From contig CAKSJL010000013.1 in NCBI GenBank assembly GCA_934463345.1, positions 1 through 31,777 of the forward strand: 31,777 nucleotides of DNA, written 5' to 3'. The notes under the pieces are model-generated. The model was not told the DNA's origin, did no database searches, and worked only from the letters and a program-made list of their open reading frames with translations. Shown piece after piece: positions 6,200-14,776 of the stretch (the stretch's first letter is position 1; each line of letters begins with the position of its first letter). The stretch is from an uncultured Oscillospiraceae bacterium. GTDB taxonomy: Bacteria; Bacillota; Clostridia; Oscillospirales; Ruminococcaceae. Position numbers and translations under genes: made by a program.

Positions 6200-8717
6200 A
6201 CCAGCTTTCTCCTCTGTTTACGTCGGCAATAAGCGGAACTCTCAGTTCGCACGCATTCATCATTTCATGCGACAGTATTTCAGCCGCCTTGTCTGCATCC
6301 TCCCTGCTGCATTCAACTATAAGCTCATCGTGAACCTGCAAAATAAGCCTTGCACCCGGAACTTCCTGCCTGAGTCTTTTATATACCTTAACCATAGCTA
6401 TTTTTATGATATCCGCAGCGCTTCCCTGGATAGGCGTATTCATAGCTATTCTCTTTCCTGCCGCCTGCATATTCTTGTTTGAAGCTGAAAGCTCCGGAAC
6501 ATATCTCTTTCTGCCAAACATTGTTGTTACATAGCCGTTTTTCTTTGCATTTTCAACCGTTTCATTCATGAATTTCTCTACATTCGGAAATTTATGCAGA
6601 TAATCCTTTATATATTTCTTGGCTTCATAAACGCTTACATTTATATCCTTTGAAAGTGAAAATGCACCTATGCCGTAAATTATTCCGAAGTTTACCGCCT
6701 TGGCTGCACTTCTCATTTCCGGCGTTACCATTTCTGTCGGAAGTCCAAAGACCTGTGCAGCTGTAGCTGTATGAATATCTGCGCCGTCCTTAAAGCCGTT
6801 TATCATGGCTTCGTCTGCACATATATGAGCAACTATTCTCAGTTCAATCTGGCTGTAATCGGCATCAAGAAGTATCCTGCCGTTCTGAGCAACAAAAAAT
6901 TTTCTCATTTCTCTTCCAAGCTCAGTTCTGACAGGTATGTTTTGTAAATTAGGCTCGGTGGATGATATTCTTCCAGTTCTTGTTTCCGTCTGACGAAAAG
7001 ATGTGTGAATTCTTCCATCACTTCCTATCGTTTTCAGCAGACCCTCAACGTAGGTTGAATTAAGCTTTGCAAGCTTTCTGTAACGCAGTACACGTTCAAT
7101 AACCGGATAATCTCCGCTTAGCTCCTCAAGTATCTCAGCGCTTGTTGAATATCCTTTCTGTGTTTTCTTTTTCAGCGGTACGCCCATTTCAACAAGAACG
7201 TCTCCAAGCTGTTTCGGAGATGCAATGTTGAATTCCTTTCCGCACATGAAATATATCTGTGATTCAAGACCGCCAATCTCATCAACAAGCTCTTTTCCAA
7301 ACTTTTTTACTCCATCTGCATTTATTCCTACTCCATAGTATTCCATTGATGCCAGAACCTCAGTAAGCGGCTGCTCTATATTATACATAAGTTCTGACAT
7401 TCCCTGGGCTTCAATTTCCTTTGACAGCACCGCACAAAGTTTATCAAGACTTGCAATGTCCGCAAACCTTTCCGCTGATTTGTAATACGGCGAATCATAT
7501 CTGAAACATAGCTTTTCAATGCTGTATTCCGAAGTTGACGGATCAAGGAGATATGCGGCAATTTCAGCGTCAAACGTCATTTGTTTCAATTCTGACTCAT
7601 GTTCAAAACAAAATTTGTAAGCCGGCTTAGCGCCAAACGTATATTTTTTTGCCGGTGATGTCAGCAGCTTTATTATATATCCGGCATTTTCCGTCACATA
7701 GACCGTATGATCGTCAATAACCTGCAAAGCTCCGTTATTGTAAATACAGACAAGTCTTTCATGCCCTGCAAGTTCCTCAATGATTTTCTCATCAGGCTCG
7801 ACAGATTCAATACTTATTTCTTCTGTCTCGACTGTCTTTTCTTCCTCCTTAGCCTTTGAAGGCTCAAGCTCCAGACGTTTAAGCAACTTTGTCATTTCAA
7901 GCTCTGTCAGCAGCTCACTCAGCTTCTGGCTGTCCTGCTGTGCCGGAATATATTTTTCAATATCTGTTTCAATCGGCGCTTCAAGGCATATAGTTGCAAG
8001 CCATTTGCTCTGTTCTGCTGATTCCTTTCCATTTACAAGCTTATTATAAACACTTTTTGTAAGTCCTGCTTCATCAATATTCTCATAAAGATTTTCAATT
8101 GTTTTCCATTCTGTTATAAGCTTTCCGGCTGTTTTCTGTCCGACTCCGGCAACACCCGGAATATTATCCGAGCTGTCTCCCATAAGAGCCTTAAGATCTA
8201 TCAGATATATTGGTTCAAAGCCATACTCCTCCATAAAAAGCTCAGGAGTATAAACCTTTGTTTCTTTTGTAGTTGCAAGTCTTACACTCACCTTATCATT
8301 TACAAGCTGAAGGCTGTCCCTATCACCGGTCAGTATAACGCCCTCATTTCCGCTGTCACAGCATGCTTTTGAAAGCGTTCCCAGAACATCATCCGCCTCA
8401 TAGCCTTCGCATTCGACTATTTTAACGCCCATATATCCCAGTATTTCCTTAACAAGGGGGAGTTGCTGCGCAAGTTCTTCCGGCATGCCCTTTCTGTTTG
8501 CCTTATAAAAATCCGCAGCCTTGTGCCTGAATGTCGGAGCTTTAAGATCAAACGCCACTGCAACGCAGTTGGGCTTTACCTCCTCAACATTTTTAAAGTA
8601 AATATTCATAAATCCGAATATAGCATTAGTATAAACACCGTTTTTGTTCGTCAGCAGCCTTATTCCGTAATATGCACGATTAAGAATACTATTTCCATCT
8701 ATTGCAAGTAATTTCAT
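6183..8717 (-). CDS. polA: DNA polymerase I
   Basis: The 844-residue enzyme fills gaps and removes RNA primers. Residues 1-275 are the FEN-type 5' nuclease (EGYEADDVLGT 104-114, GDRDSLQLV 131-139, GDSSDNIPGV 180-189). A Lys/Glu-rich linker (about 288-315) leads to a 3'-5' exonuclease-like domain (about 318-440) that lacks the DxE of Exo I (the strand reads LVCIYNNGALQV), so proofreading is absent, as in Bacillus Pol I. The polymerase domain has motif A DYSQIELR (620-627), motif B RSAAKAVNFGIIYG (669-682) and motif C QVHDELIVE (794-802). The start at 8717 is chosen because GGAG lies 6 nt upstream and MKLLAIDGNS is the family N-terminus; 19 further open codons upstream look non-coding. Confidence 0.97.
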   Translation of the reverse strand: MKLLAIDGNSILNRAYYGIRLLTNKNGVYTNAIFGFMNIYFKNVEEVKPNCVAVAFDLKAPTFRHKAADFYKANRKGMPEELAQQLPLVKEILGYMGVKIVECEGYEADDVLGTLSKACCDSGNEGVILTGDRDSLQLVNDKVSVRLATTKETKVYTPELFMEEYGFEPIYLIDLKALMGDSSDNIPGVAGVGQKTAGKLITEWKTIENLYENIDEAGLTKSVYNKLVNGKESAEQSKWLATICLEAPIETDIEKYIPAQQDSQKLSELLTELEMTKLLKRLELEPSKAKEEEKTVETEEISIESVEPDEKIIEELAGHERLVCIYNNGALQVIDDHTVYVTENAGYIIKLLTSPAKKYTFGAKPAYKFCFEHESELKQMTFDAEIAAYLLDPSTSEYSIEKLCFRYDSPYYKSAERFADIASLDKLCAVLSKEIEAQGMSELMYNIEQPLTEVLASMEYYGVGINADGVKKFGKELVDEIGGLESQIYFMCGKEFNIASPKQLGDVLVEMGVPLKKKTQKGYSTSAEILEELSGDYPVIERVLRYRKLAKLNSTYVEGLLKTIGSDGRIHTSFRQTETRTGRISSTEPNLQNIPVRTELGREMRKFFVAQNGRILLDADYSQIELRIVAHICADEAMINGFKDGADIHTATAAQVFGLPTEMVTPEMRSAAKAVNFGIIYGIGAFSLSKDINVSVYEAKKYIKDYLHKFPNVEKFMNETVENAKKNGYVTTMFGRKRYVPELSASNKNMQAAGKRIAMNTPIQGSAADIIKIAMVKVYKRLRQEVPGARLILQVHDELIVECSREDADKAAEILSHEMMNACELRVPLIADVNRGESWYDAKG

Positions 8718-8841
8718 ACATTTCTCCATTTCTGTCAATGATATATAGCAATACAATAAAATAACACAATACAAAATGCCAGGAGCAAATCATATACTAA
8801 AAGACTGTCTTGTGGTATTTTGTTGGATTGCTATTTATATT

Positions 8842-8870
8842 ATTATAACATATTATCCGCCGGATTTCCA
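8842..8870 (-). promoter_or_regulatory. Putative promoter of polA-rimI-dusB
   Basis: TGGAAA (8870-8865), 17-bp spacer, TATAAT (8847-8842), giving a leader of roughly 120 nt before polA. The -35 matches only 4 of 6 bases. Confidence 0.45.
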
Positions 8871-8908
8871 TTGCTATGACAAAACGCAGACTGAAAAGTT
8901 TTTCACGC

Positions 8909-8941
8909 AAAAAGGTCCGGACATTTAAACATGTCCGGACC
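8909..8941 (-). terminator. Intrinsic terminator after cellobiose phosphorylase
   Basis: GGTCCGGACAT (8914-8924) and ATGTCCGGACC (8931-8941) form a perfect 11-bp stem with a 6-nt loop; on the minus strand it is followed by TTTTT (8913-8909). Confidence 0.92.
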
Positions 8942-8967
8942 CTCTCTTTATTTATTCCTGATAAAAA

Positions 8968-11427
8968 TTAACCCATTACAACTTCAACTTCATGTGTCTT
9001 TCCATCATTGAATACAGGAAGAATATTTCCTTCAACCGCCTTGCCATCAACTGTTACAGACTTAACGCCCTTGCAAACGTGATCCGGATTCTTGATAGCA
9101 ATAGCATATGTAGCGCCTCTGAACTGTCTTGTTACATTAAATCCATCCCATTCCTTCGGAATACTTGGATCAACCTTCAGACCGTCAAAGTCAGGCTGTA
9201 CGCCCAGGATATACTGTGAAATAGCAACCATGTTCCATGCAGCTGTACCAGTAAGCCATGAGTTCTTGCCTTCACCGAATCTGCTTGCGTCCTTACCAGC
9301 GATCATCTGACCGTATACATAAGGCTCTGTCTTGTGAAGCTCTGAGATCTCTTCATTGAATGCAGGAGCGATCTTTGAGTAATATTCAAACGCCTTGTCG
9401 CCTCTGCCGGCATAAGCCTCAGCACAGATGATCCATGCGTTGTTATGTGTGAAGATACCAGCGTTCTCCTTGTATCCGCCCGGATATGTTGAGATTTCGC
9501 CGTACTGGATATAGTACTTTGTGAATGCCGGATTATTAAGTACAAGACCATACTTTGTATTGAGGTACTTGTCAATAGCGTCAAGAGTCTTGATATCAGC
9601 GCCCTGATCCTTGCCTATTTCAGACATAACAGCAAAGCCCTGTGGTTCGATAAAGATCTTGCCCTCTTCGCATTCCTTTGAACCCATCTTAGCACCTGAA
9701 GCATCATATGCTCTGAGGAACCAATCGCCGTCAAATGCATGCTTCATAACGTTGTCCTTCATCTTATCGATTTCTGCCTGAGCCTTATCAGCCTCAGCAT
9801 TCTTTCCGAGGTGACGAAGAATTCCTACATAAGCAGGACCAGCATATGTAAAGAGTGTTGCAACCATTACTGATTCAGCAACCTTTGAGTAGCCGCCCTC
9901 TGCTGCAAACTTAGGATTTGTATATGTCTGGAAGCTTTCGCCCGGCTTGTCAGAGAAGCATGAAAGATTGATACAGTCGTTCCAGTCAGCTCTCATTGCA
10001 AGAGGAAGTCCATGAGGACCAAGGTTATTTACAATGTGATAGAATGAAACGTCAAGGTGATCAAGCATTGGCTTAGCCTTTGATTCGTCATTATCATAAG
10101 GAACCATTTCTTCGAGAATTGACCAGTCGCCTGTTTCCTTAATATATGAACCCACAGAAAGGATCATCCACAGCGGATCATCTGAGAAGTCGCCGCCGAT
10201 ATCTGAGTTGCCCTTCTTTGTAAGAGGCTGATACTGGTGGTAGCATCCGCCGTCCGGAAGCTGTGTTGAAGCAAGGTCAATAAGACGCTCTCTTGCTCTG
10301 TCCGGAATCTGATGTACAAATCCGAGAATATCCTGGTTGGAGTCACGGAAGCCCATACCTCTGCCGATACCGCTTTCAAAATATGAAGCTGAACGTGAAA
10401 GATTGAATGTAACCATACACTGATACTGATTCCAGATGTTAACCATTCTGTCAACCTTGTCATCAGGAGTGCTTACATTGAAGATTCCGAGAAGCTTGTC
10501 CCAAGCTGCCTTAAGCTCTGCAAGACCAGCCGCAACCTTTTCAGGTGTGTTGTACTTTTCGATCATTGCATAAGCTTTTTCCTTGTTGATCGTCTGACCG
10601 TCAGCCTCAAACTTCTTGTCAGCCGGATTTTCAACATAGCCTAGAATGAATACGAGTGTCTTGCTTTCGCCCGGAGCGAGTGTAATTTCCTTATAGTGTG
10701 AAGCAATTGGCGACCAACCGTCAGCAAATGAGTTTGTTGCCTTGCCGTCAACAACTGCCTGAGGATCGCCGAAGCCGTTGTAAAGACCGATAAATGAATC
10801 TCTGTCTGTGTCATAACCGTCAATCTCATCGTTTACTGTATAGAAAGCATAATGATCACGTCTGTCTCTGTATTCTGTCTTGTGGTAAATTGTTGAACCT
10901 TCAACTTCTACACGTCCTGTTGAGAAGTTTCTCTGGAAGTTTGTGCAGTCATCCTGAGCGTCCCACAGACACCATTCTGCAAATGAGAAGAACTTGAATG
11001 TCTTTGCAGCAGAGCCGTTGTTTGTAAGAACAACCTGCTGAACCTCTCCGTCATAATTCTGCGGCACGAAGAAAGTAACCTCAGCTGTCAGGTCATTTTT
11101 TGAGCCCTTGATAATTGTATAACCCATACCATGGCGGCACTCATAGCTGTCAAGCTCTGTCTTTACAGGTGACCAACCAGGATTCCAGATCGTTCCGTTG
11201 TCGTTTATGTAGAAGTAGCGTCCGCCCATATCAATCGGAACATTGTTGTAGCGGTAACGTGTGATTCTTCTGAGTCTTGCGTCCTTATAGAAGCTGTAGC
11301 CGCCTGCTGTATTTGAGATCAGCGAGAAGAATTCCTGTGTTCCGAGGTAGTTTATCCAAGGATATGGTGTTTTAGGGGAAGTAATGACATATTCTTTGTT
11401 AGAGTCATCAAAAAATCCGAATTTCAT
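8968..11427 (-). CDS. Cellobiose phosphorylase (GH94)
   Basis: The 819-residue protein cleaves cellobiose with phosphate to alpha-glucose-1-phosphate and glucose, saving ATP during growth on cellulose products. The order of parts is that of GH94: an N-terminal beta-sandwich (about 1-280; [25 protein letters not shown]), a linker, an (alpha/alpha)6 barrel and a C-terminal beta layer. The substrate-site segments [20 protein letters not shown] (344-363) and [11 protein letters not shown] (478-488) are present; the catalytic Asp lies within the latter. Length matches known cellobiose phosphorylases, and YFESG..GMGFRDS plus DWNDC favour cellobiose over chitobiose or cyclic-glucan enzymes. There is no signal peptide, so it is cytosolic. 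It is alone in its transcription unit, with no sugar transporter beside it. AAGGAG precedes the ATG. Confidence 0.95.
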   Translation of the reverse strand: MKFGFFDDSNKEYVITSPKTPYPWINYLGTQEFFSLISNTAGGYSFYKDARLRRITRYRYNNVPIDMGGRYFYINDNGTIWNPGWSPVKTELDSYECRHGMGYTIIKGSKNDLTAEVTFFVPQNYDGEVQQVVLTNNGSAAKTFKFFSFAEWCLWDAQDDCTNFQRNFSTGRVEVEGSTIYHKTEYRDRRDHYAFYTVNDEIDGYDTDRDSFIGLYNGFGDPQAVVDGKATNSFADGWSPIASHYKEITLAPGESKTLVFILGYVENPADKKFEADGQTINKEKAYAMIEKYNTPEKVAAGLAELKAAWDKLLGIFNVSTPDDKVDRMVNIWNQYQCMVTFNLSRSASYFESGIGRGMGFRDSNQDILGFVHQIPDRARERLIDLASTQLPDGGCYHQYQPLTKKGNSDIGGDFSDDPLWMILSVGSYIKETGDWSILEEMVPYDNDESKAKPMLDHLDVSFYHIVNNLGPHGLPLAMRADWNDCINLSCFSDKPGESFQTYTNPKFAAEGGYSKVAESVMVATLFTYAGPAYVGILRHLGKNAEADKAQAEIDKMKDNVMKHAFDGDWFLRAYDASGAKMGSKECEEGKIFIEPQGFAVMSEIGKDQGADIKTLDAIDKYLNTKYGLVLNNPAFTKYYIQYGEISTYPGGYKENAGIFTHNNAWIICAEAYAGRGDKAFEYYSKIAPAFNEEISELHKTEPYVYGQMIAGKDASRFGEGKNSWLTGTAAWNMVAISQYILGVQPDFDGLKVDPSIPKEWDGFNVTRQFRGATYAIAIKNPDHVCKGVKSVTVDGKAVEGNILPVFNDGKTHEVEVVMG

Positions 11428-11454
11428 AGATTTTCTCCTTTTGTAGTTTTAGAA

Positions 11455-11496
11455 TTAAGGCAACACTGTTTATAATCATTACAATTATAGTTGTAA
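11455..11496 (-). promoter_or_regulatory. Leader of cellobiose phosphorylase: candidate operator and MITE-end-like sequence
   Basis: TTACAATTATAGTTGTAA (11479-11496) is an 18-bp near-perfect palindrome (16 of 18 positions symmetrical) about 60 bp downstream of the predicted start of transcription, suitable for a dimeric regulator. Next to it, TTAAGGCAACAC (11455-11466, plus strand) equals the first 12 bases of the terminal repeat of the element at 27175-27353. Confidence 0.35.
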
Positions 11497-11553
11497 ATGC
11501 CATTGATTGTGCTGTGCTGTTGTTTTCGCAAATGCAGCACTGCAATTACTAAC

Positions 11554-11582
11554 ATTATAACATAAAGAAAAAACATATTCAA
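11554..11582 (-). promoter_or_regulatory. Promoter of cellobiose phosphorylase
   Basis: TTGAAT (11582-11577), 17-bp spacer, TATAAT (11559-11554) on the minus strand. This leaves a leader of about 120 nt before the start codon. Confidence 0.7.
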
Positions 11583-11700
11583 GCGGTTTTATTCTTTTTT
11601 TTAGCTAAAGTTTTTTATTATTAAAATCGGTAATAAGAAATTTTTATTATATTTGCTTAAAAAGCTAAATTATCTCTGCCAAACAATGCAAAAGTTTCGC

Positions 11701-11853
11701 CAGCCTTTTCAAAGGCTGTAGGTTTCCAAAGGGCAAAGCCCTTGGTCGTCCTCCGCAGAGGACGAAATTCCTCGCCTTAGAAGCGCTCCGCAAGAGGTGA
11801 ATTTTCAGCCAATGGCTGAAAAGAGGGGATGCCCTGCAAGAGAGGGCATCCCC
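11701..11853. repeat. Array of five clear palindromes downstream of the gatD-like gene
   Basis: The otherwise gene-free 11428-11911 interval holds a dense run of stem-loops: CAGCCTTT/AAAGGCTG (11701-11718), CCAA(A)GGGC/GCCCTTGG (11726-11745), TCGTCCTC/GAGGACGA (11746-11765), TTTTCAGCC/GGCTGAAAA (11802-11822) and GGGGATGCCCT/AGGGCATCCCC (11825-11853). The last one, followed on the minus strand by CTCTTTT, probably ends the murT-gatD transcript. The array is GC-richer than the AT-rich DNA beside it and resembles dispersed palindromic intergenic elements of Ruminococcaceae; that likeness is from memory and not checked. Confidence 0.7.
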
Positions 11854-11911
11854 TGAATAATTTTAAAATCAACCTTTATCTTTAAGTCATACTATTCCCT
11901 GAATTTCAGTA

Positions 11912-12619
11912 TCAGTGAATCCCTATTCTGCTCTGTTTGAATTCATTTACTCTTATATTATATGCATCTACCATTTCTTTGTAAAACGGTATTCCTGACG
12001 TATCAATACCAGCCGTTTCAAATATTCTCTTCGTAAACAGCGGATTCAAAATAAGCATAGGTCCTAAAAGTGCCGTTCCAAAGAAATTGTTTTTAACGAT
12101 TCCCTCACAGCTACTCTCAGGATTCATTGTAAGACCCTTAGTTACATTTACAAAAGTATCAAGTCCACTTCCCGGATAAACAGATGTAAACGTTGCCTTA
12201 AATCCCACAATCTCCAGGTCCTTCCACGTTCCCATAATAAGTCCGCTTTCACGATGAAGAAAATCCCTTGAAACTGTAAAATCCATCATGCCCATACAGG
12301 GAGTTGAAGCACCGTTTGTATCAGTTATTCTCTTTCCGAATATTTCATAAGAATTTCCCGTTGAAATAAAAACTGTTCCCTTGTCAATCAGCTCTTCTAT
12401 TCTGTTTCTGTACGGTTCAAGGCGTTCCATAACCCTTATCTGATTATTTTCCGTCATAGGTCCTAAGTAGATAAGTTTAACTTCTTCATTTACAAATGCC
12501 GGAACATCATTAAGCGCCGTTTCGGCATAATTCTGTGTACACGCCTTTAAAAAACGTGCATTTCCCGTATCTCCGAAAAGATTGCAGATCTCCGGATATA
12601 AAATTTCTACATCTTTCAT
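11912..12619 (-). CDS. GatD-like class I glutamine amidotransferase homologue lacking the catalytic Cys and His
   Basis: The 235-residue protein is the partner of MurT by position (4-bp ATGA overlap) and sequence: it opens with EILYPEICNLFGDTGNARFL, the GatD/CobB-CobQ-like opening LYPDLLNLYGDRGN, and ends with a GatD-type segment. In S. aureus and pneumococci MurT-GatD amidates D-Glu of lipid II to D-isoglutamine. The nucleophile elbow, normally CGGYQ, here reads GNSYE (88-92), so Cys is Gly88. The second site, normally GTYLHGP, reads GTALLGP (181-187), so the catalytic His is Leu185. The reading frame is intact and in register with the family, so this looks like a maintained non-glutaminase subunit, not a decaying gene. 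CGGAG precedes the ATG. Confidence 0.82.
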   Translation of the reverse strand: MKDVEILYPEICNLFGDTGNARFLKACTQNYAETALNDVPAFVNEEVKLIYLGPMTENNQIRVMERLEPYRNRIEELIDKGTVFISTGNSYEIFGKRITDTNGASTPCMGMMDFTVSRDFLHRESGLIMGTWKDLEIVGFKATFTSVYPGSGLDTFVNVTKGLTMNPESSCEGIVKNNFFGTALLGPMLILNPLFTKRIFETAGIDTSGIPFYKEMVDAYNIRVNEFKQSRIGIH

Positions 12620-13986
12620 TGCTTTTCTCCGTTTCCAAGCTGTCTGAGCTGCGCTTTGATACTATTGAGGGATTCAACGTTAAACAGGTCATACATTACC
12701 ATTATCTTATCGATATTTTCAGGCTTTAACAGCTTAACAGTATCCTTTTCGTCTGTGCAGGTAAATATTTTTTCCCTGTCAATTCCGGCAAGAAGCAGCC
12801 TTACTATATAATCAGACGCTCTTTTTCCGCCGACAATTATCTGCTCAACTCCATTGCCCTTTAAAAATTCAAAGTCAGTTTCATAGATCCACGCTATATT
12901 TTCAGAAGTTCTTTTTGAATCATAGAGATCCTCAAGTATCATAATAACCGCTTTTCTGCCCGGTTCACGTCTTATAAAATCGCACACTCCCGAACATGCA
13001 ACCGGATTTTGCCCTTTCGCAAGAGAAACAATAACCTCTTTTCCGGCTGCCTCAAAGCTTTCGTACCTTGAACTTACAATATTCATTTTTTTAAGCGAAT
13101 CTGCTATCTGTCTCTGTGAGCAGCCCAGCTCCCTACAAAAAGCAACAGCAGCCGTTACATTATAATAGTCAGTAATACGATTGTTAAGAAGCGGATATTT
13201 TTCTCTTTCGCCGTCATGAAGAATAAAAGCTTCGCCGTTTTCGGCAGATTTCATGTCATAATCTATATCAGGAGATGAAAATCCGCATTCCGGACACATT
13301 GCACGTCCTATATGATTATAGTGCCTGAATTCAAAATCCAGCCTTGCCCCGCATTTCGGACATCCTGAAATATCACAGATTATATTATCCTCGGTCAGTC
13401 TTTCACCCTCAAGCTTTGATATGCCGAAATAGGTTCTTTTGTTTTTTATGGCAAGCTGAGAGCTTATTAGATCATCGCCATTCAATATCAGCTTTGTTTT
13501 TTCCGGAATATTTTCATTCAGTATTCTGAAAATAAACTCCGGATGAGCATTTCTCTTCATGGAATCACGCTGAAGATTTGTACAGACAAGCCAGTCCGGA
13601 CGCAGATAAGGCAGAAGTCTCGGAGCGCTTCTTTCATCCATTTCAAAAAGAGCTGTGTTCTTTTCAAATTTTCCGGACATAGTGCATTTGTCAAGCAATA
13701 TCGAAGCAATTCCGGTATCAACGTTTCCGCCAAAGCTGTTATTTATATGGTCATAGCCGTTTGATGACAGAATTTCTCCGATAAGATTTGAAACTGTCGT
13801 TTTTCCGTTTGTTCCAGTTACAACTATAACAGTCTGCGGCATTTCAAAATATTTTATAAGCTCCGGAAAGAATATCAGGGCAATTTCTCCCGGAAGATTT
13901 GTTGCGTTTTTATGCATAAGCCGCATGAGCTTTATAATTATTTTTGCTCCGGCAACGGATAAGTAAAATCTGATGGGTTTTTTCAT
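12616..13986 (-). CDS. murT: MurT-like Mur ligase (lipid II isoglutaminyl synthase large subunit family)
   Basis: The 456-residue protein has the MurT layout: ATP-binding P-loop TGTNGKTT (57-64) in a Mur-ligase central domain, a zinc ribbon inserted in that domain (CPKC 209-212, CPEC 231-234), the ligase motif YYNVTAAVA (274-282), and the DUF1727-type C-terminal domain. MurT activates lipid II D-Glu and accepts ammonia from GatD. The C-terminal segment normally reading like ND..ADG.D.SWIWD..FE is altered here to LEDLYDSKRTSENIAWIYETDFE (351-373 region), in keeping with its unusual partner. It is first in the two-gene unit, behind a TTGACA-17-TATGAT promoter. AAGGA is about 12 nt from the ATG, a rather long spacing. 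Confidence 0.88.
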   Translation of the reverse strand: MKKPIRFYLSVAGAKIIIKLMRLMHKNATNLPGEIALIFFPELIKYFEMPQTVIVVTGTNGKTTVSNLIGEILSSNGYDHINNSFGGNVDTGIASILLDKCTMSGKFEKNTALFEMDERSAPRLLPYLRPDWLVCTNLQRDSMKRNAHPEFIFRILNENIPEKTKLILNGDDLISSQLAIKNKRTYFGISKLEGERLTEDNIICDISGCPKCGARLDFEFRHYNHIGRAMCPECGFSSPDIDYDMKSAENGEAFILHDGEREKYPLLNNRITDYYNVTAAVAFCRELGCSQRQIADSLKKMNIVSSRYESFEAAGKEVIVSLAKGQNPVACSGVCDFIRREPGRKAVIMILEDLYDSKRTSENIAWIYETDFEFLKGNGVEQIIVGGKRASDYIVRLLLAGIDREKIFTCTDEKDTVKLLKPENIDKIMVMYDLFNVESLNSIKAQLRQLGNGEKQ

Positions 13987-14026
13987 AATATTTATACGAT
14001 CCTTAATAATAAAATTTTCTTATACA

Positions 14027-14055
14027 ATCATATCATTACTTTTAAAAGATGTCAA
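14027..14055 (-). promoter_or_regulatory. Promoter of murT-gatD-like unit
   Basis: TTGACA (14055-14050), 17-bp spacer, TATGAT (14032-14027) on the minus strand, about 40 nt before murT. Confidence 0.8.
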
Positions 14056-14111
14056 TATTATTGACGGGATTTGCCCGGACTATAACCTAAGATTATATTT
14101 TTCAGCTGGTA

Positions 14112-14141
14112 TTGCCTTATACCTTATTAATGTGTTATAAT
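14112..14141 (+). promoter_or_regulatory. Putative promoter of rimM-trmD
   Basis: TTGCCT (14112-14117), 18-bp spacer, TATAAT (14136-14141). The leader of about 120 nt contains a TTTCCGG/CCGGAAA hairpin near 14191-14219. A separate promoter is needed because the pair is detached from the rpsP operon. Confidence 0.45.
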
Positions 14142-14269
14142 TATTATAAAAAATTATTAAGAATCTGTTTTATACAAGATATATATTTGGGTTTCCGGTA
14201 ATAATTCTGATTCCGGAAAAATGCAGATATTGTGCTTGTAAAGGCATATTCTCAAAGGAGAACAGGATT

Positions 14270-14776
14270 ATGAAAAAGCTTCTTGAATCCGGAAAAATCG
14301 TAAATATTCATGGACTTAAAGGCGAGGTAAAGGTTATGCCATGGTGTGATTCTCCGGAATTTCTGTGCGAATGCGACATTCTGTACATCGGAAAGGATAA
14401 AAAGCCGTTTACTGTTGAATCTGCAAGATCACACAAGAATATGACTCTTATAAAGTTTGAAGGAATTGATACTCCGGAAGCTGCCAATGCACTCAGAAAC
14501 AACATTGTATATATAGACCGCAACGAATTTGAACTTGAAGAGGGAACATATTTTATACAGGATATAATAGGTCTTTGTGTCAGGGATGCGGATACTGGAA
14601 AGGAATACGGAATTGTAAAGGATGTTTTGCAGACAGGCGCTAATGACGTCTACGAAATCAACAACGGTGAAAAAACGTACCTTATACCGGCTATTGAACA
14701 GGTCATCATAAAAACCGATATCGAAAATTCAGAAATGCTTATAAGACCGCTGGAGGGACTTTTTGATGAGGATTGA
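14270..14776 (+). CDS. rimM: 16S rRNA processing protein RimM
   Basis: The 168-residue protein has the RimM N-terminal beta-barrel (GKIVNIHGLKGEVKVMPWCDSPEFL) and a C-terminal PRC-barrel domain (EEGTYFIQDIIGLCVRDADTGKEYGIVKDVLQTGANDVYEI, then YLIPAIEQVIIKTDIENSEMLIRPLEGLFD). It helps mature the 3' domain of the 30S subunit and binds S19. It overlaps trmD by 11 nt, the usual coupled pair. AAGGAG lies 9 nt before the ATG. Confidence 0.97.
   Translation: MKKLLESGKIVNIHGLKGEVKVMPWCDSPEFLCECDILYIGKDKKPFTVESARSHKNMTLIKFEGIDTPEAANALRNNIVYIDRNEFELEEGTYFIQDIIGLCVRDADTGKEYGIVKDVLQTGANDVYEINNGEKTYLIPAIEQVIIKTDIENSEMLIRPLEGLFDED

Noticed and set aside
6183..8717. Loss of the exonuclease motif in Pol I as a novelty
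   Set aside because: Many Firmicutes Pol I enzymes lack proofreading residues, so this is ordinary.
10164..10463. Out-of-frame minus-strand frames within the cellobiose phosphorylase gene
   Set aside because: They overlap a clearly conserved GH94 protein fully and lack family resemblance and ribosome sites.
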